A stretch of DNA of 64,000 nucleotides from Geobacter sp. (GTDB taxonomy: Bacteria > Desulfobacterota > Desulfuromonadia > Geobacterales > Pseudopelobacteraceae), in NCBI GenBank assembly GCA_003574895.1, contig PJFB01000001.1, positions 62,001 through 126,000 of the forward strand, written 5' to 3'. Both the position numbers and the translations under genes were made by a program. Numbering within the stretch: position 1 is the first letter of the stretch; each line of letters begins with the position of its first letter. Below, piece by piece: positions 32,651-47,600 of the stretch. The notes below the pieces were generated by a model, which saw only the letters and a program-made list of their open reading frames with translations, had not been told where the DNA came from and did not search any database.

Positions 32651-35600
32651 ATGAGTATGCTCCGATCATTTGCGAGATCGGTAACCAAGATCAAGGAAAG
32701 TTTGGCGAAGGAACATTCCGGCGGTAGCTCAGAGCCGCGGACCGTTCATTTCGAGACGCTTGAAAACCGGGTTCTGCTGTCAGGCGATGCGATCCTGCCG
32801 CCGCAACAGGCGCTTGCCCAGGCCGCCGCGGCGCTGCCGCCGCTGGTGGCCACCATCAACGGCCCCCTCACCCCGATCCCGGCCGCCCAGGTTGCGCCAC
32901 TGGCGCCGACCGCATCCCCGGTGGTTCTGAACGCAGGTGTTTCGACATTGCCCAATGATCCGGCCCAGCCGGCGCTGGCCGTTACCGGTACCCCCACCGT
33001 TAATGCCAATGTTACTGCGCAACCGGCAACCCTGTTACCCCTGGACGGGAAGCCGGCGGCATCTGTTCTGCCCATGGCCCCTGATGTCAATACTGTTGCT
33101 ACGTCGGTTGCCCCGACAGCGCCCGCCAGCGAATCGCAGCCCGCAATCGCGCCAATACCTCAACCGCAGGCGGCTACTCAGACAGCGACACTGCCGGTTT
33201 CTCTTCCTGTTCAACAGGCAACCCGACAGATAATCTTCGTGGATCCGGCGGTCACCGATTATTCGGCCCTGGTCCAGTCGATCATCTCTGCCCAATCTGC
33301 CACGGACAGCGCAGCGGCCCAAGCGCATGCCGCCACCAACGGGAATAACGGCTCACTGGAGGCCGGTCCATCTGCCGCCACGGACAACGGCTCGACCGCC
33401 ACATCAACAGCCAACACGTCCGAACAACTCATGCTGGACCTGGATTATGCCAGCGCCAGACATGACGAAAGTCAAAGCGAACCCCAGATCGAGGTGTATG
33501 TCCTTGACCCCACCCAGGACGGCATCGACCAGATTACGGCCATCCTGGCGCAGAGCCAGGATGTGGGCGCGGTGCATATCATTTCCCACGGCGCCGCCGG
33601 TTTCATGCAGGTGGGCAGCAGCTATGTGTCCCAGGAAGAGCTGAACAGGAAGGCCAGTCAGCTCGCTTCCTGGAAACAGTACGTCGCGGCGGGCGGAGAT
33701 GTCCTGCTCTATGGCTGCGATATTGCCGACGGCACTGCCGGCATTGACTTCGTCAAACGGCTGGGGGATATGACCGGCCTCGATGTGGCCGCCTCCACCG
33801 ACGCTACCGGCAGCACCGCCCTGGGCGGCGACTGGACGCTTGAATACTCCACCGGCGTCATCGACGTCGCCCCGCTCTTCGTGGCCGATTACAGCTACCT
33901 GCTGCAGGATTTCGTCAGCACGTCTGCCAATGAGACCTTCACCGGCACCAGCGGTGGCGACACCTATATCTTCAGCGATGGCTGGGGCACCGACACCATT
34001 ACCGATGCCGGCACTACCGGCACTGATACGATCGACTTCTCGCAGGTCACCAAAGACCTGACCATCACGATCCACAAAGACGGCACCGTGTCCGTCACGG
34101 ACGGCACCAATGCCCTGAATGCCGTGGCCGGCATGGAAAGGGTGATAGCCGGCAAGGGGAATAACGTCTTTGTCTTCGAAGACGGCGCCATCTTCGGCGG
34201 CACCCTTGTGGGCGGCACCGGGGGCAGCAATACCCTCGATTATTCGGCGTACACCACCGGGATCGCCGTGAATTTCGGTGCCGGCACCGCCACCGGTACC
34301 AACGGCATCAGCAATATCGGGAATGTGATCGGCAGCCCCAAAAACGATACCCTTACGGGAGACAGCCACGACAACATCCTCAATGGCGGCGGCGGCAGCG
34401 ACGCCATGACCGGTGGCGGCGGCACCGACACCGTCAACGGCGGCACGGGCGCGTACAGTTACATTTTCAACAGCAGTATGGGGCTGTCCACGGTTTCGGT
34501 AGCCACCCAGACGGACACCCTCGACCTTTCGGCCGTCACCAGGGACCTCACCTATACGATCCATGCCGACGGTTCGGTCACCGTAACCGACGGCGCCACG
34601 ACCATCAAGACGGCAACCGGTGTGGAACGCATCATCGGCGGCGCGGCAAACGATACGTTTGTGTTTGATGCCGATGCCTTCTTCAGCGGCACCATTGCCG
34701 GCGGCAGCGGCACCAACACCCTGGATTTCTCTGCCCGTACCAATGAACGCGATCTTGCCGTCACCATCAAGGCCGACGGGTCGCTTACCGCAACGGACGG
34801 CATCATCAGGCTTTCTTCCGCCACCGGCATGAACCGGCTGATCGGCGGCAGCGGCAACAACAGCTATACCTTCGAAGACGGGGCCCTGTTTGCCGGCACC
34901 ATCAACGGCGGCGCCGGGGGGACCAATACCCTTGACTACAGCGCCTATACGACGAGTCTGGTCGTCAATCTGGTCAACGGCACCGCCACCGGGACCGGCG
35001 GCATCAGCAATATCGCCAACGTGATCGGTGGTACCGGAGACGATCTGCTTGCCGGCGACGGGAACGCGAACGACCTCAGTGGCGGCGGCGGCAATGACAC
35101 GTTCGTCGTTGCCCCCGGCTGGGGCAGCGACACGGTGGCCGACTACGGCGGCGGCACCGATGTCCTGGACATGTCGGCGGTCACGGCCGCTCTCACCTTC
35201 ACCATCCATGCCGACGGCACCGTTTCGGTCACTGACGGGACCAACAGCATTGATTCCGCAGCAGGCCTGGAAAGGCTCATCGGCGGCAGCGGCACCAATA
35301 CATTTGTCTTCGAGAACGGCGCGGTCTTTGCCGGCACCATCGATGGCGGCAGCGGCGGCAACAACACCCTCGACTACTCTGCCTACAACGTCAGTGTCTC
35401 GGTGGACCTGGGGGAGGGGACCGCCACCGGTACCGATGGCATCAGCAACATCCGCAACATTACCGGCGGTTCCAGTGACGACATCCTGGCCGGCGATGGC
35501 GGCGCCAACATCATCATCGGCAATGACGGCAATGACCTGATCTTCGGGGCTGGCGGCAGTGATGTCCTGTATGGCGGGGCCGGTGACGACACCTACCTGA

Positions 35601-38600
35601 TGGCGACGGCCGGTGGCATTGTTGCGATCAACGAATACGTGGACGAGGGGAATGACACCCTCGACTACTCCGACTTTACGACGGATGTTGTCGCAAACCT
35701 CGCCACCGGGACAGCCACCGGTACGACGGGGATCAGCAATATCGAAAACCTGGCGGGGGGTGCCGGCAACGACACGCTGACCGGTGATACCGGTGCCAAT
35801 ACCATCTATGGCGGCGAAGGCAATGACATCATCGATGGCGCCGGCGGCACCAACACGCTCTATGGCGGCGGCGGGGCAGATACCTATGTCTTCTCCGGCA
35901 GTTGGGGCGTCAATACCATAGCCGACACCGGCGAAACCGGTGTCGATACCCTGGATTTCTCCCTGGTGGCCGATGCCCTGACGGTTAACCTGAACGAGGG
36001 CGGCACGGTCACGGCCACCGACGGCGGCGGCAATACCCTCGACAACGTGGAAAACATCGATCTGGTCATCGGGGGGAGCGGCACCTCCTCCTTCGTGTTT
36101 GCCGATAACGCCGAATTCGCCGGCGCCATAGACGGCGGCACCGGCACCAGCACCCTCGATTATTCGGCATATACCTCCGGCGTGACGGTCAACCTCGGTG
36201 ACGGAACCGCCACGGGATTGCTGGGAGTCAGGAACATCAACAACCTTACGGGGGGCGCTGCCAGTGACAACCTGATCGGCGATGCCAAGAGCGGCATCAT
36301 CGATGGCGGGGCCGGCGACGACTACCTGAGCGGCGGCGGCAACCGCAGCATCATCGGCGGCAGCGGCGTCGATACGCTTCTGGAGATCATTGACGCGGAT
36401 CTGACGCTCACCAACAGCACCCTGACCATCCAACAGGGCGCAACCACAACGGTTGAGGCCATCTCCGGCATCGAAAAGGCCGATCTGATCGGCGGCGCCA
36501 ATCCCAATATCATGGACGCCTCGGCCTTCACCGGTTTTACTGCGGAAACGCCGCTCTCCTTCCTGAACCATGAAGCGGGCGTCAATATTGCTGCCAACGA
36601 CCTTACGATCAGATTGACCGACGGCACCGTGGTCACCGTTGATCTCAGCGGCGCCACCACGGTCGGCGACGTCCTCGTGAAGATCGCAGCCGCCGATACA
36701 AGGCTGACGGCAACCATCAATAGCACCGCTACCGGTATCGACCTGGCTGACAGCACCGGCGGCAGCGCCAATAGCCTGACGGCAATGTCGGTTTCGACCC
36801 TGGCCGCCGACCTGGGCCTCACTGCGGCCGGCAGCGGGAACACCCTCCATGGCAACGCCATCCCGGCCGGCAGCGTCACCCTTGACGGCGGCAGCACGGT
36901 CAGGCTGGCCGAACTGAATGGCGGCGCCGGGGTGCGCACCATCGACGAGAGCACCCTGAACCTGCTCGGCCTCGAGGATGTTACCCCCCTCGCGGTATTG
37001 AATAATGGCGACGGCGTGCGGACCGTGAGCGGCAACGATTTCCGGATCACCCTCACCGACGGCATAACCTTTGACGTGGATATCAATTCCGGCATGACGG
37101 TGCTGGATGTCTTCAACGCCGTCTGGGATGCCGCCGAGAGCGCGGCGCCGGGCCGGGTCAGCATCAGCCTGGGGTCCGACGGCGACTCCATTTATCTGCT
37201 GGACAACAATCCCAACGACAGTGACGGCAACCTCTCGGTGGCAGCCCTGAACGGTTCGTACGCCGCCGCCGACCTGGGCCTCCTGGTGAGCGGCAACGGC
37301 GGCTCCCTGTACGGCGACATCATCTCCGATGTCAGTAACGACATCCGCATCTTTCTGACCGACGGTTCCCAGGTCGATGTCGATCTGAGCGGGCTGGTGA
37401 CGGTTAATGACGTGCTTGTCGCCATCAATGCGGCCGACGACCGGCTGGCGGCGACAATAAATGACGACGGCACCGGCTTGGATATCGGCGATACCGCCGG
37501 CGGCGCCGGGGCCGTGCGGATCGTGGCGCTGAACGGTTCCCTGGCCGGGGCGGATCTCGGCATTCTCGGAACAGCCGGCGATGCCGAAAAAGCGGTGATC
37601 CATGGCGCCGGCATCGTGACCGGGACCATCAGGCTCGATGGCCGCCTGGATGATGACACCCTCATCGGTTCCCGCGGCGACGACAGCTTTACCGGCGGTG
37701 GCGGCAGCGATGTGTATACCGGCGGTGGCGGCACCGACACCGTTTCCGTGACCCGTGACGCCGACTTCACCCTTGTCGACGGCTCGCTGACCATCACCAG
37801 GGGAAGCGTCACCGAGACCGATACCTTCACCGGTATCAGCAACTTCATTCTCACCGGCGGCGACAGTGCCAACATCATTGATGCCTCGGCGTACACCCTG
37901 GGCGATGTCACGATGTTCGGCATGGATGGCAATGACGTTCTCAAGGGTGGCTCAGGCAACGATTACATTATCGGCAGTTTCGGCGATGACCTGATATACG
38001 GCGGCGGGGGCGACGACAGCCTGTCCGGCGGCTCCGGCATCGATGTCATCGACGGCGGCGCAGGCACCAACACTCTGCTGGAGGCGGGAAACAACCGGTT
38101 CATCCTGACGGATGCCTCCCTCGACATGGCCGAAGGCACCAACGAGGTACAGACCATCAACCTGGGCAGCGGGGTCACCGGCGGCACCTTCACCCTTGCC
38201 TATGGCGGCTCCAGGACCGGCACGATCCAGTACAACGCCACTGCGGATGATGTGAAAGGGGCCCTGACGGCCCTGGCCGGCATTGGCGACGACAATGTGG
38301 ATGTCGCCGGCGCCAACGGTGTCTGGACCGTTACCTTCAGGGGGAACCTGGGGGGCGAGAACGTTGCCCTGATGACCATCGACGGCACCGGGCTTGTCAA
38401 CGGCGCTGCGACGGTAACCACGGCCACCGAAGGTGCGGTTAGGCTCAATACCCTGGCCAACATCCAGGTCGCCAGGCTCTATGGCAGCATCAACGACAAC
38501 CTCATGGACGCCTCGGCCTTTACCGGCGGCTACGTGTACCTGGACGGCGGCCTCGGCAATGACACCCTGATCGGCGGCAGCGGCGACGACACCCTGATCG

Positions 38601-41600
38601 GCGGTGACGGCGACGACCTGCTCACCGGTAACGGCGGCAATGATACGATCATCGGCGGCAGCGGCCTGGATACCGTTGTCGAGACCAGGGACGCCAATTT
38701 CACGCTGACCAATACCCAATTGACCATAGGCACCGAGGTGGATACCCTCTCGGGCATCGAAAAGGGCATGCTGACCGGCGGTGCCGGCGACAACACCCTC
38801 GATGCCACGGTTTTCACCGGCATTGGCCTGGAAACACCGCTCTGGTTCCTGAATAACGGCAATGGCGTCGGCACGGATACGGGCAATAAGGACATACGCA
38901 TTACCCTCTCCAACGGCGATACCGTGGATGTTGAGCTTGACCCGGCATTGGCCGACGACTCGCCGACGATCAAGGATGTCCTGGATGCCATCATCGCCGC
39001 CGACAGCCGCCTCAATGCCACCCTGAACGCCGCCAGCACGGCCATTGTCATTACCGACACGGCCGGCGGCAGCCAGAACCTGACGGTGGCCGACATCAAC
39101 AGCTCGACGGCGGCGGCCGATCTCGGCATCGCCGGTACCGGCGTCGGCGCCACCCTGACGGGCACCCCCCGGGTGGCAGGCAACGTCACCCTGGACGGCG
39201 GCGCCGGTAATGACACCCTGAGGGGGAGCAGCGGCGACGACCGTCTCACCGGCGGTTCCGGCAACGATACCATCACCGGCGGTGGCGGCACCGATACCCT
39301 GGTGGAGTCCCGCGACGCCGACTTTATCCTGACCAATACCCAGTTGACGATCGGCGCGTCGGAAACGGATAGCCTCACCGGCATCACCAGTGCGGAGCTT
39401 ACCGGCGGTCTGAGCGCCAATACGATCGACGCCTCCGCCTTCTCCCTCGGCCCGGTGACCCTCATCGGCAACGGCGGCAAAGACATCCTCAAGGGCGGGG
39501 CCTATGGTCATAACAAGCTGGTCATGGATGTCTCCAACCTGACCACCGGCGACAAGGTGACCATAAACCCCGGCGGCGGCACCGATAACCGGGTGGTCAT
39601 CAAGGGGTTGACGGACATCAACTCATCGGGCCTCGACTGGATCGCCTGGTCACCGGCCGGGGCGACCGCGGCCATTGAATTCGATGCCGGCGCCTATGCC
39701 AATGTGCAGGATCTGTATGCGCCGGGCCAGGATATCATCATCACCGCCGATACCGTGAACATCCTGGGGCGCACCATCAATACCGGCGTTTCGGCCTATA
39801 CCCCGAACCTGTCCAAGGCCGGCAGCATCACGATCAACGGTGATAACATCACGATCGACCAGGGTGCACAGCTCCTGGCCAATGCGTCACCAGGGGGAAC
39901 CGACGGCGCCATCAACATCCTTGCCATCAACGATTCAGCCACGTTCTCCACCGGGTTTGTCAATATCGATGCCCACAGCTCCACGATCACCATCGGTAAC
40001 GCCACGATCAGCGGCGGCGACGTCATGATCAAGGCCCAGACCGCCAGCAAGAAGTACCTGAAGGAAGGCGACTTCAAAAACTACGATCTGGGGCTGTTTG
40101 ACGTCACCCCGGCCATGCAGACCAAACTGACCAACACCATCCTGGGCGGTCTCGAGGGGCTGTCCTTCATGGGCTCCTTTGTCTCGGCCGCCCCGGAATC
40201 CCGCATCACCATCGGCGAGTCCGCGATCATTCACGCCGCCAATTTCACCGCCTATAGCAACGCTACCACCGATGTGAAAGCCAAGCCGACTGCTGCCTTC
40301 CTGGTCGGGTTTGCCGGTGCGGTCGTCAACTCGACCGCTGTCACCACCGTGGCCGGCGACATCACTGCCACCGGCGATGTGACGATTCGCGCCTCCGTGG
40401 ACAATTCGGTCAACGTTTTTTCCAAGCCGTCCGGCACCAAGGGGATCTCCATTGCCGCGGCCCTGAGCATCATCTGCTCCGAGGCGACGGCCCAGCTGAC
40501 CGACCAGGGACGCCTGACCGTCGGCGGCGACCTCTACATCCAGGGGGACACGATCATCAGGAGCAGGACCGAGGCGTGGTCGCAAAGCTCTCCTGAAGAC
40601 GGAATGGCCGGCGTCGCGGTGGCCATCGGCCTCGAAGACACCACTACCAATGCGTATCTGGACGGTGTTGCCCATGTGACCGGCAATGTCACGGTCCACG
40701 CCGAGCAGAAGACCGACTGGCTGCAGGTGAAACGAACCGTTTTTCTCATGGGCTCGCTGCCGACCTCCTACATGGGGACGTCCGCGTCCGTGGCCGTGGG
40801 GGAAGAAGGTTCCGGCGAACTGCTCATGGATTTCAGCGATACCATGACCGGCAAGATAGCCGCCCCCTTCAAGGCGGGTGGTGAGAAGCTCTGGACCAAG
40901 ATAAAGGGCCCCAGCCTGGTCAGCTCGATTACCAAGTACCCGACAAAGGCCTTTACGGCCATCAAAAACAAGATTTCCCCTCCGGACAATCCCGAAGATC
41001 CCACCAAGCCGGACAAGTTTGAGCTTGGCGCCGCCGTAACCGTCACCCTGGACGACAACACCGCCACCGCCAGGATCGGCGACGGCAACAAGCTGGATCA
41101 CGGCGGCGCTAATGCCGAGGTCACGGCTGGTGGCGCCGTTGCGGTCACCGCACTGGTTGACAACAAGCCGAAGCTGCTGGCCTCCTGTTCGACCACCGAC
41201 GACTTGAAGGCACGCAATGCCAAAAATCTGAAAGACGCGCTGGACGAGAAGAAGATAAAAACCAAGGACGAGTTCAAGGAAAAGAAAGCCACCACGGCCG
41301 GCCTCGCCTTTGCCGTGCAGGTCGGCCTCTTCAACAACTCGGCCGATGCCCATATTGCCGGCGATGCAGTGGTCAACACCAGGAGCACCCTCACCGTCGA
41401 TGCCCAGTCGCTGAACCAGATCGACCCCATGAGCCTCTGGGGGGCCAACCTGATCGCCCCGCTGCTTTCGGACAATACGTCGCCGAGCTATACCACCCAG
41501 GATGGTGTGCAGGATATCTACGCCGGCGATACCGTCGACGTGTCGAGCGGGTTCACCGGCACAGGGGATATGGGCACCAGGTACGAATACCTCGACCAGG

Positions 41601-44600
41601 GGTACCTGAGCGCTGACACCATCGACCTGGGCACCGCGGATTTCACCGATACCACGAAATGGAAGAAGCTCGGCGCGCCCGCCTCACTGGTCAGGGATGC
41701 CATGTATGAGCAGTTGTCCTACTACCTCACCTCCGATTCGGGTCTGATCTCCGGTTTTGCCAATACCTGGTCACAGGCCAAGACCAGCGGCCAGAAGAAC
41801 CAGCTGGCCGGGGCGGTCACGGTCCTGTTGCTGAATCACACCGCCGATGCCCGCATCATGCAGGGGGCCCGGATCAACCAGGACGGCACCTTCCGGACCG
41901 GGGCGCAGGATGTCGTGGTATCCGCCACCAGCATCAACGAAACGGTCAGCATCGCCGGCAACCTGACCTTGCCGGGGGTCGGCGGCAAGCCCAAGACCTA
42001 TGAGGTGCAGTTCACGGCGCCGGCGGGCGGGACCTCCGGCGGCCAGACGGCGGCGGGCGGGGCCGTGCTCTGCCTTGGCGATTTCAGCTCGGTTACCGCC
42101 AAGATCGAAGACGGCGTGAATATCTATGCCGACAGCCTCAAGGTCGATGCGGAAAATCTGACCCTGAGCATCGGGCTCGGCGCCACCGGCGGCACGGCCA
42201 GCAGCAAGGCGATAAACGGGGCCTTTACGGTCAATTTTGCGGTCAATTCCACCCTGGCCCAGATCGATAACGGTGCCACCGTCGTGATCGGCGATACCCC
42301 GGCAATCGCCGGCACCACCACCCAGGGGAGCGCCGATGCCGGCGGGACCAACGAAGTACAGACCATCACCCTCAACCAGTCGGTGACGGGCGGCACCTTC
42401 ACCCTCTCCTTTGGCGGCCAGACCACATCGGCCATCAATTATGACGCCACGGCCGCAGAGGTCAGCGATGCCCTGTCAGGCCTGTCCACCATCGGCAGCG
42501 GCAATGTTGCTGTGACCGGTTCCGCCGGCGACTGGACCGTCACCTTCCAGGGGGCCCTGGCCAACACCGATGTGGCGGACATTGTCGCCGACGGCAGCGC
42601 CCTTGTCCATGACGGCATTATCGTTACTGCCAACGACAAGACCTATCTGATTACCGTGGCGGGCAGCGTGGCCGTGTCCGACGAGACGTCGGCCGGGCTC
42701 TCCGCCGGGTTGAACGTCGTTGTGCGCAATACCCAGGCAGTGATCGGCAACCTGTCCGATGAAGATACCGTCGGCACCCTGGGCTCCATCACGTCCGGGG
42801 GGGATATCCGGGTCGATGCCCTGAACGGCGGTTTCATCGGCAACTTCGCCGTTGCCGGTGCCAAGGCGTCCAGCAGCCCAACCAAGTCTGACACCAAGCC
42901 GAAGAACTGGAACCCGGGCACGGGCGGCACCCAGGGCTCCACCGGCACCAAACAGAGCAACCAGGATCTGGCCGACTGGCAGACGAAGATGCAGAGCGTC
43001 CTGAAGGACATGGTGAAAACCAAGGGGCTGGATGCCAAGGTCAGCGAGGCAGTGACCTCGGCTACCAAGTCTACGGAAACGACCAAGTCGTCCCTGGCGT
43101 TTTCCGGCTCGGCCACCATCAACGTCGTCAACGACAATGCCCGGGCCTACCTGTATCAGACCGGTGCGCTCCAGTTGTCAACGGCAGCCCTCTACGTCGA
43201 TGCGCAGAATAACGCTATCGTTGCTTCCCTGGCCGGCGGCGTGGCCTATGCCAGCACCAGCGGCGACGCTTCTACCAAAGGCATCGCCGGCGCCTTTGCC
43301 ATCAATGTCCTTACCGGCGCCACCGAGGCCTTCGTGGATGGCGTCGCCAGCCTGAATGCCCATTCACTCGATATCGAAGCGGCGCATAGCGGCTGGAATG
43401 TCTCCCTGGCAGCGGGTCTTGCCGGCGCAACCGGCAAGGATGGTATTGCCATCGGCGGCTCGGTCGGCGTCAATGTCTCCCTGTTCAGCGTCGAGGCCGA
43501 TCTGCGCAATATTGCCGGCGCCGTGACCATAGAGGACAAGGTAAAGCTGAATGCCGTTGACAGCGTCAACCAGATCGCTATCGGCGGGTCGGGCGGTTTT
43601 GGCGGCAAGGCCGGAGTCGGCATCGCCATTGGGTTCTCCTATAACCAGAATATTGTCCGCTCACAGATATCGGCGCTGACGAACTTCAAACATACCGGCA
43701 ATGTGGATGTCGATGCCACCAGCAACGGTCTCATCGTTGCCGTTACCGGCTCGGTGGGGGTCGGTACCGGCGACAAGGGCAAAGGTGGGGCCGGCACCGT
43801 CACGGTCAACGTGGTCAACAACACCACCGAGGCGAATATCCTCAATACAACCACGAACATCGCCTCAACGGGCAATGTGCATGTCCAGGCCCTGGACAAC
43901 ACGTCCATCTACTCCTTTGCCGGGGCCTTTGCCGCCGGCAAGTCCGCCGGTCTGGGGGGCGCGGTGGCGGTCAACTACCTGGGGAGCACCGTGCGTTCCG
44001 CCATCGAAGGATCAACGCTGCATACCACGGGTTCCTTCAGCAGCAGCGCCACGGAGAGCGGCACCATCGTCACCCTGGCTGCGGCTGGGGCCGGCTCCAA
44101 GAGTACGGCATTCTCCGGTTCGGTTGCCGTCAATATCCTCAACAATACCATTGACGCCCACATTTCCAAAAATAGTCAGGTCATCACCACTGGTGCAATA
44201 TCGCTCACAGCGAATGACAGGGATGTAAGCGTGGCCCTTGCGGGGGGCGTGGCCATCTCCACCGGCGGCAATGCGATCGGCGCTGCCATCGGCGTCAACG
44301 TGGTCCTGAACCGGACAACGGCGGCCGTTGATGCCTCGAAGCTCGAATCAACCAGCTCCACCATCGATGTTACGGCCACTGGTGAGGAAACGCTCGTCGG
44401 TGTTACGCTGGGCGGGGCAGGGGGCAAACAGTTTGCCCTGGGTGCCTCCTTCTCGGCGGATGTGGAGATCAGCACGGCGGAGGCAAAGGTTTCAGGGGGC
44501 TCCGATCTGGATGCTGCCGGCGATATCGACATTACCGCTTCCGATAACACCACGGTTGTCGTGGTGGCCGGCGGCTTTGCCGGGTCCAAACAGACCGCCA

Positions 44601-47600
44601 TCGGGCTGTCGGCTTCGGCCGTGTACGAAGAAAATACGATCCGGGCCAACATTGACGGATCAACGGTTACTTCATCGGGCGGTGCCATTGCCCTGAATGC
44701 CGGCATTGCCCCGCCGGCCACGGCGGCTGACCCCTCGCAGCTGGCCCTTGGCACCTCCGGCATTGATATGCCGTCATTCGGCAGCTCTCAGGTCGTCAAC
44801 CTTACCTTTGCCGGTGCCGGCGGCGGCAAGGTGGCGGCCGGTGCCGCTGCGTCCGTCAACATCATCAGGAATACCCTGGAAGCCAGCATCACCAACGCTA
44901 CGGCCACCGATGCCATCCAGGCCACGGGGGTCACCCTGTCGGCCATAGATTCGTCGGTCATCGACGCCATCGCACTCGGGGCTGCGGGTGCCGGCAAGGT
45001 CGGTGTCGGCGTTGCTGCTGCGGCCAATGTCATCCAGAACGACATCAAGACCCGCATCGACAACTCCAAGGTCACGTCAACCGGTTCGGTCACCATGACC
45101 TCACAGTCGTCCTCCATCATCCGGTCCCTCGGCATGGGTGTGTCGGGGTCCGGCAACGTTGCGGTATCGGCCTCCGCCCTGGGCAATGGCGTGGCCAACA
45201 CGGTCACCTCGACCATTTCCGGTTCCTCCCTGGTCAAGGCTGCCGGCGACGTGGTCATCAATGCCCTGGATATCGCGCCAAGCGTTCTCCCCTCGTGGAT
45301 GTTATCCGCCGACAAACAGCAGGAGCTTGATGACATGCTGAGCGGCTCCCCCATCGACCTGACCGCCAACATCCTGGCGTTGAACGTCAGCGTGGCCGGC
45401 TCCGGCAAGGTGGCGGTGGGCGTGGCCCTGACCGGAAATGTCGTCCATAATACGGTCAAGGCCGACATCATCGATGCCGTCGTACTTGCCGGCGTGAACG
45501 CCACCACCCATGCCATTGAGCTTACCGATGCCGATGTCTACCTGAACGCCCTCTCCAAGACGGGCATCACCGCGATCACCGTGGGTGTCGGCGCCTCGGG
45601 CAAGGTGGCGGTCCAGGCCACCGGTTTCGGCAATGTGATCACCAACACCGTCGATGCCTCGATCTCCGGCACGGCGGCCCAGGTCAGGTCCGGTGGCAAT
45701 ACCGGCCTGTCCGCCATGGACCAGTCCCACATCAGCTCAGTGGGGCTCAGTGTTGCGGCATCCGGCAACGCCTCGGTCTCCGCCATTGTGGGCGCCAACG
45801 TCATCACCAACACGGTCGATGCCGAGATATCCGGAGCTACGGTAGCGAGCGGTGCTGCACTGGATCTGGCTGCCGAATCCCAGTCCACCATCTTCGGTTT
45901 CACGGGCGGTGTGGCCGGCTCGGGCTCGGTCGGGGTGGTGGTTTTCCTGGCCGGTAACGTGGTGACCAACACGACCGAGGCGCTCATCACCGATGCCGCC
46001 GATGTGGACGCCACCGGCGCCGTGACCGTATCGGCCCAGGACAGCTCCATCATCGACGCCTTTTCCTTCGGCGTGGCAGGCAGCGGTTCCGTTGCCGTTT
46101 GCGTCGGGCTGTCGGCCAATGTCATCGCCAATACAATAACCTCGACCATCAGCGGTGCCTCCACCCTGGATACGCAGTCCACCCTCGACCTGACAGCCCA
46201 GTCCGCTGAAATCATCCGTACCGTGTCGGTTGGCGTGTCCGGCTCAGGCTCCGTTGCCGTCCAGGTCACGGCCATGGGCAACGTGATCAGCAACCGGGTG
46301 ATCGCCGCCATCGACGGCTCCACCGTCAATGCCGCAGGGGATGTGACGATCACGGCCCAGGATGTGGCGCCCAGCGTACTGACCCCCTGGAACCTGGGGA
46401 GCGCAGACAATCAAAGCACAATTGACAAGGCCCTGGACGGTTCCCCCATCGACCCGGCAGCCAACATCCTGGCGGTCAACATCAGCGTGGCCGGTTCCGG
46501 TTCCGTGGCGGTCAACGGCGCCTTTACCGGCAACGTGATCGCCAATACCATCGAAGCGGAGATCCTGAACAACGCCCGGGTCACCACCACCAACAACGGC
46601 AAGGTCGATCTTGAGGCCACGTCGAAGGCCGGCATCATCGGCGTCACCGTCGGTGTGGCCGGGTCCGGCACGGTGGCGGTCAATGCCACCGGTTTCGGCA
46701 ACGTGATCGCCAATACCATCGATGCCTCGATCCTGGGCGGCTCGACGGTTACGGCGGCAGGCCTGGTGAATCAGTCGGCAAAAGATCAGTCCGGCATCCG
46801 CTCCCTTGCCCTCAGCGTGGCCGGTTCCGGCACGGTGTCCGTGGGCGCCCTGATCGGCGCCAATGTCATCGCCAATTCCATCACCGCCCTGGTGTCCGGT
46901 TCCACGGTCTCCAGCGGCTCGACCCTGGACCTTGCCGCCGAATCCTCAGCCACTGTCTTCAGCTTCTCCACCGGCGTGGCCGGCTCCGGTTCGGTGTCCG
47001 TCATCGTTTCCCTCTCGGCCAATGTCATCGCCAACACCATCGAGGCTGGTGTTATCAAGGAAGGGACAATCGCGTCCGACGTCGATGCCACCGGTGCCGT
47101 CAGCATCTCGGCCCAGGACAGCTCCATCATCGACGCCATCGCCTTCGGCGTGGCCGGCAGCGGTTCCGTTGCGGTCGGTGTGGGCCTGTCGTCCAACGTC
47201 ATTGCCGATACGATCACCGCCACCATCAGCGATGGGGCTACCCTTGACACCCAGTCCACCCTCTCCCTGACCGCCCAGTCCGTCGAGATCATCAGGGCGC
47301 TGGCACTGGGCGTTTCCGGGTCCGGCTCCGTTGCCGTGCAGGTCACGGCCATGGGCAACGTGATCAGCAACCGGGTGATCGCCGCCATCGACGGCTCCAC
47401 CGTCAATGCAGCTGGGGATGTGACGATCACGGCCCAGGATGTGGCGCCCAGCGTGCTGACCCCCTGGAACCTGGGGAGCACGAAGAACCAGGATGATGTG
47501 GCTGCGGCCCTGGACGGTTCTCCTATCGACCCGGCAGCCAATATCCTGGCGGTCAACATCAGCGTGGCAGCTTCCGGCACCGTAGCGGTCAATGCAGCCT

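Noticed and set aside
33404-37603. Very long reverse-strand open frame (about 1,399 codons) opposite the giant gene
   Set aside because: It lies wholly antisense to a frame with clear domains, and its translation is low-complexity Gly/Val/Ala/Asp. It arises because the sense strand uses GC-rich, repeat-derived codons that rarely give reverse stops. The same applies to the long antisense frames at 37952-39511, 39935-41353, 55094-56479, 58307-60181 and 61223-63565.
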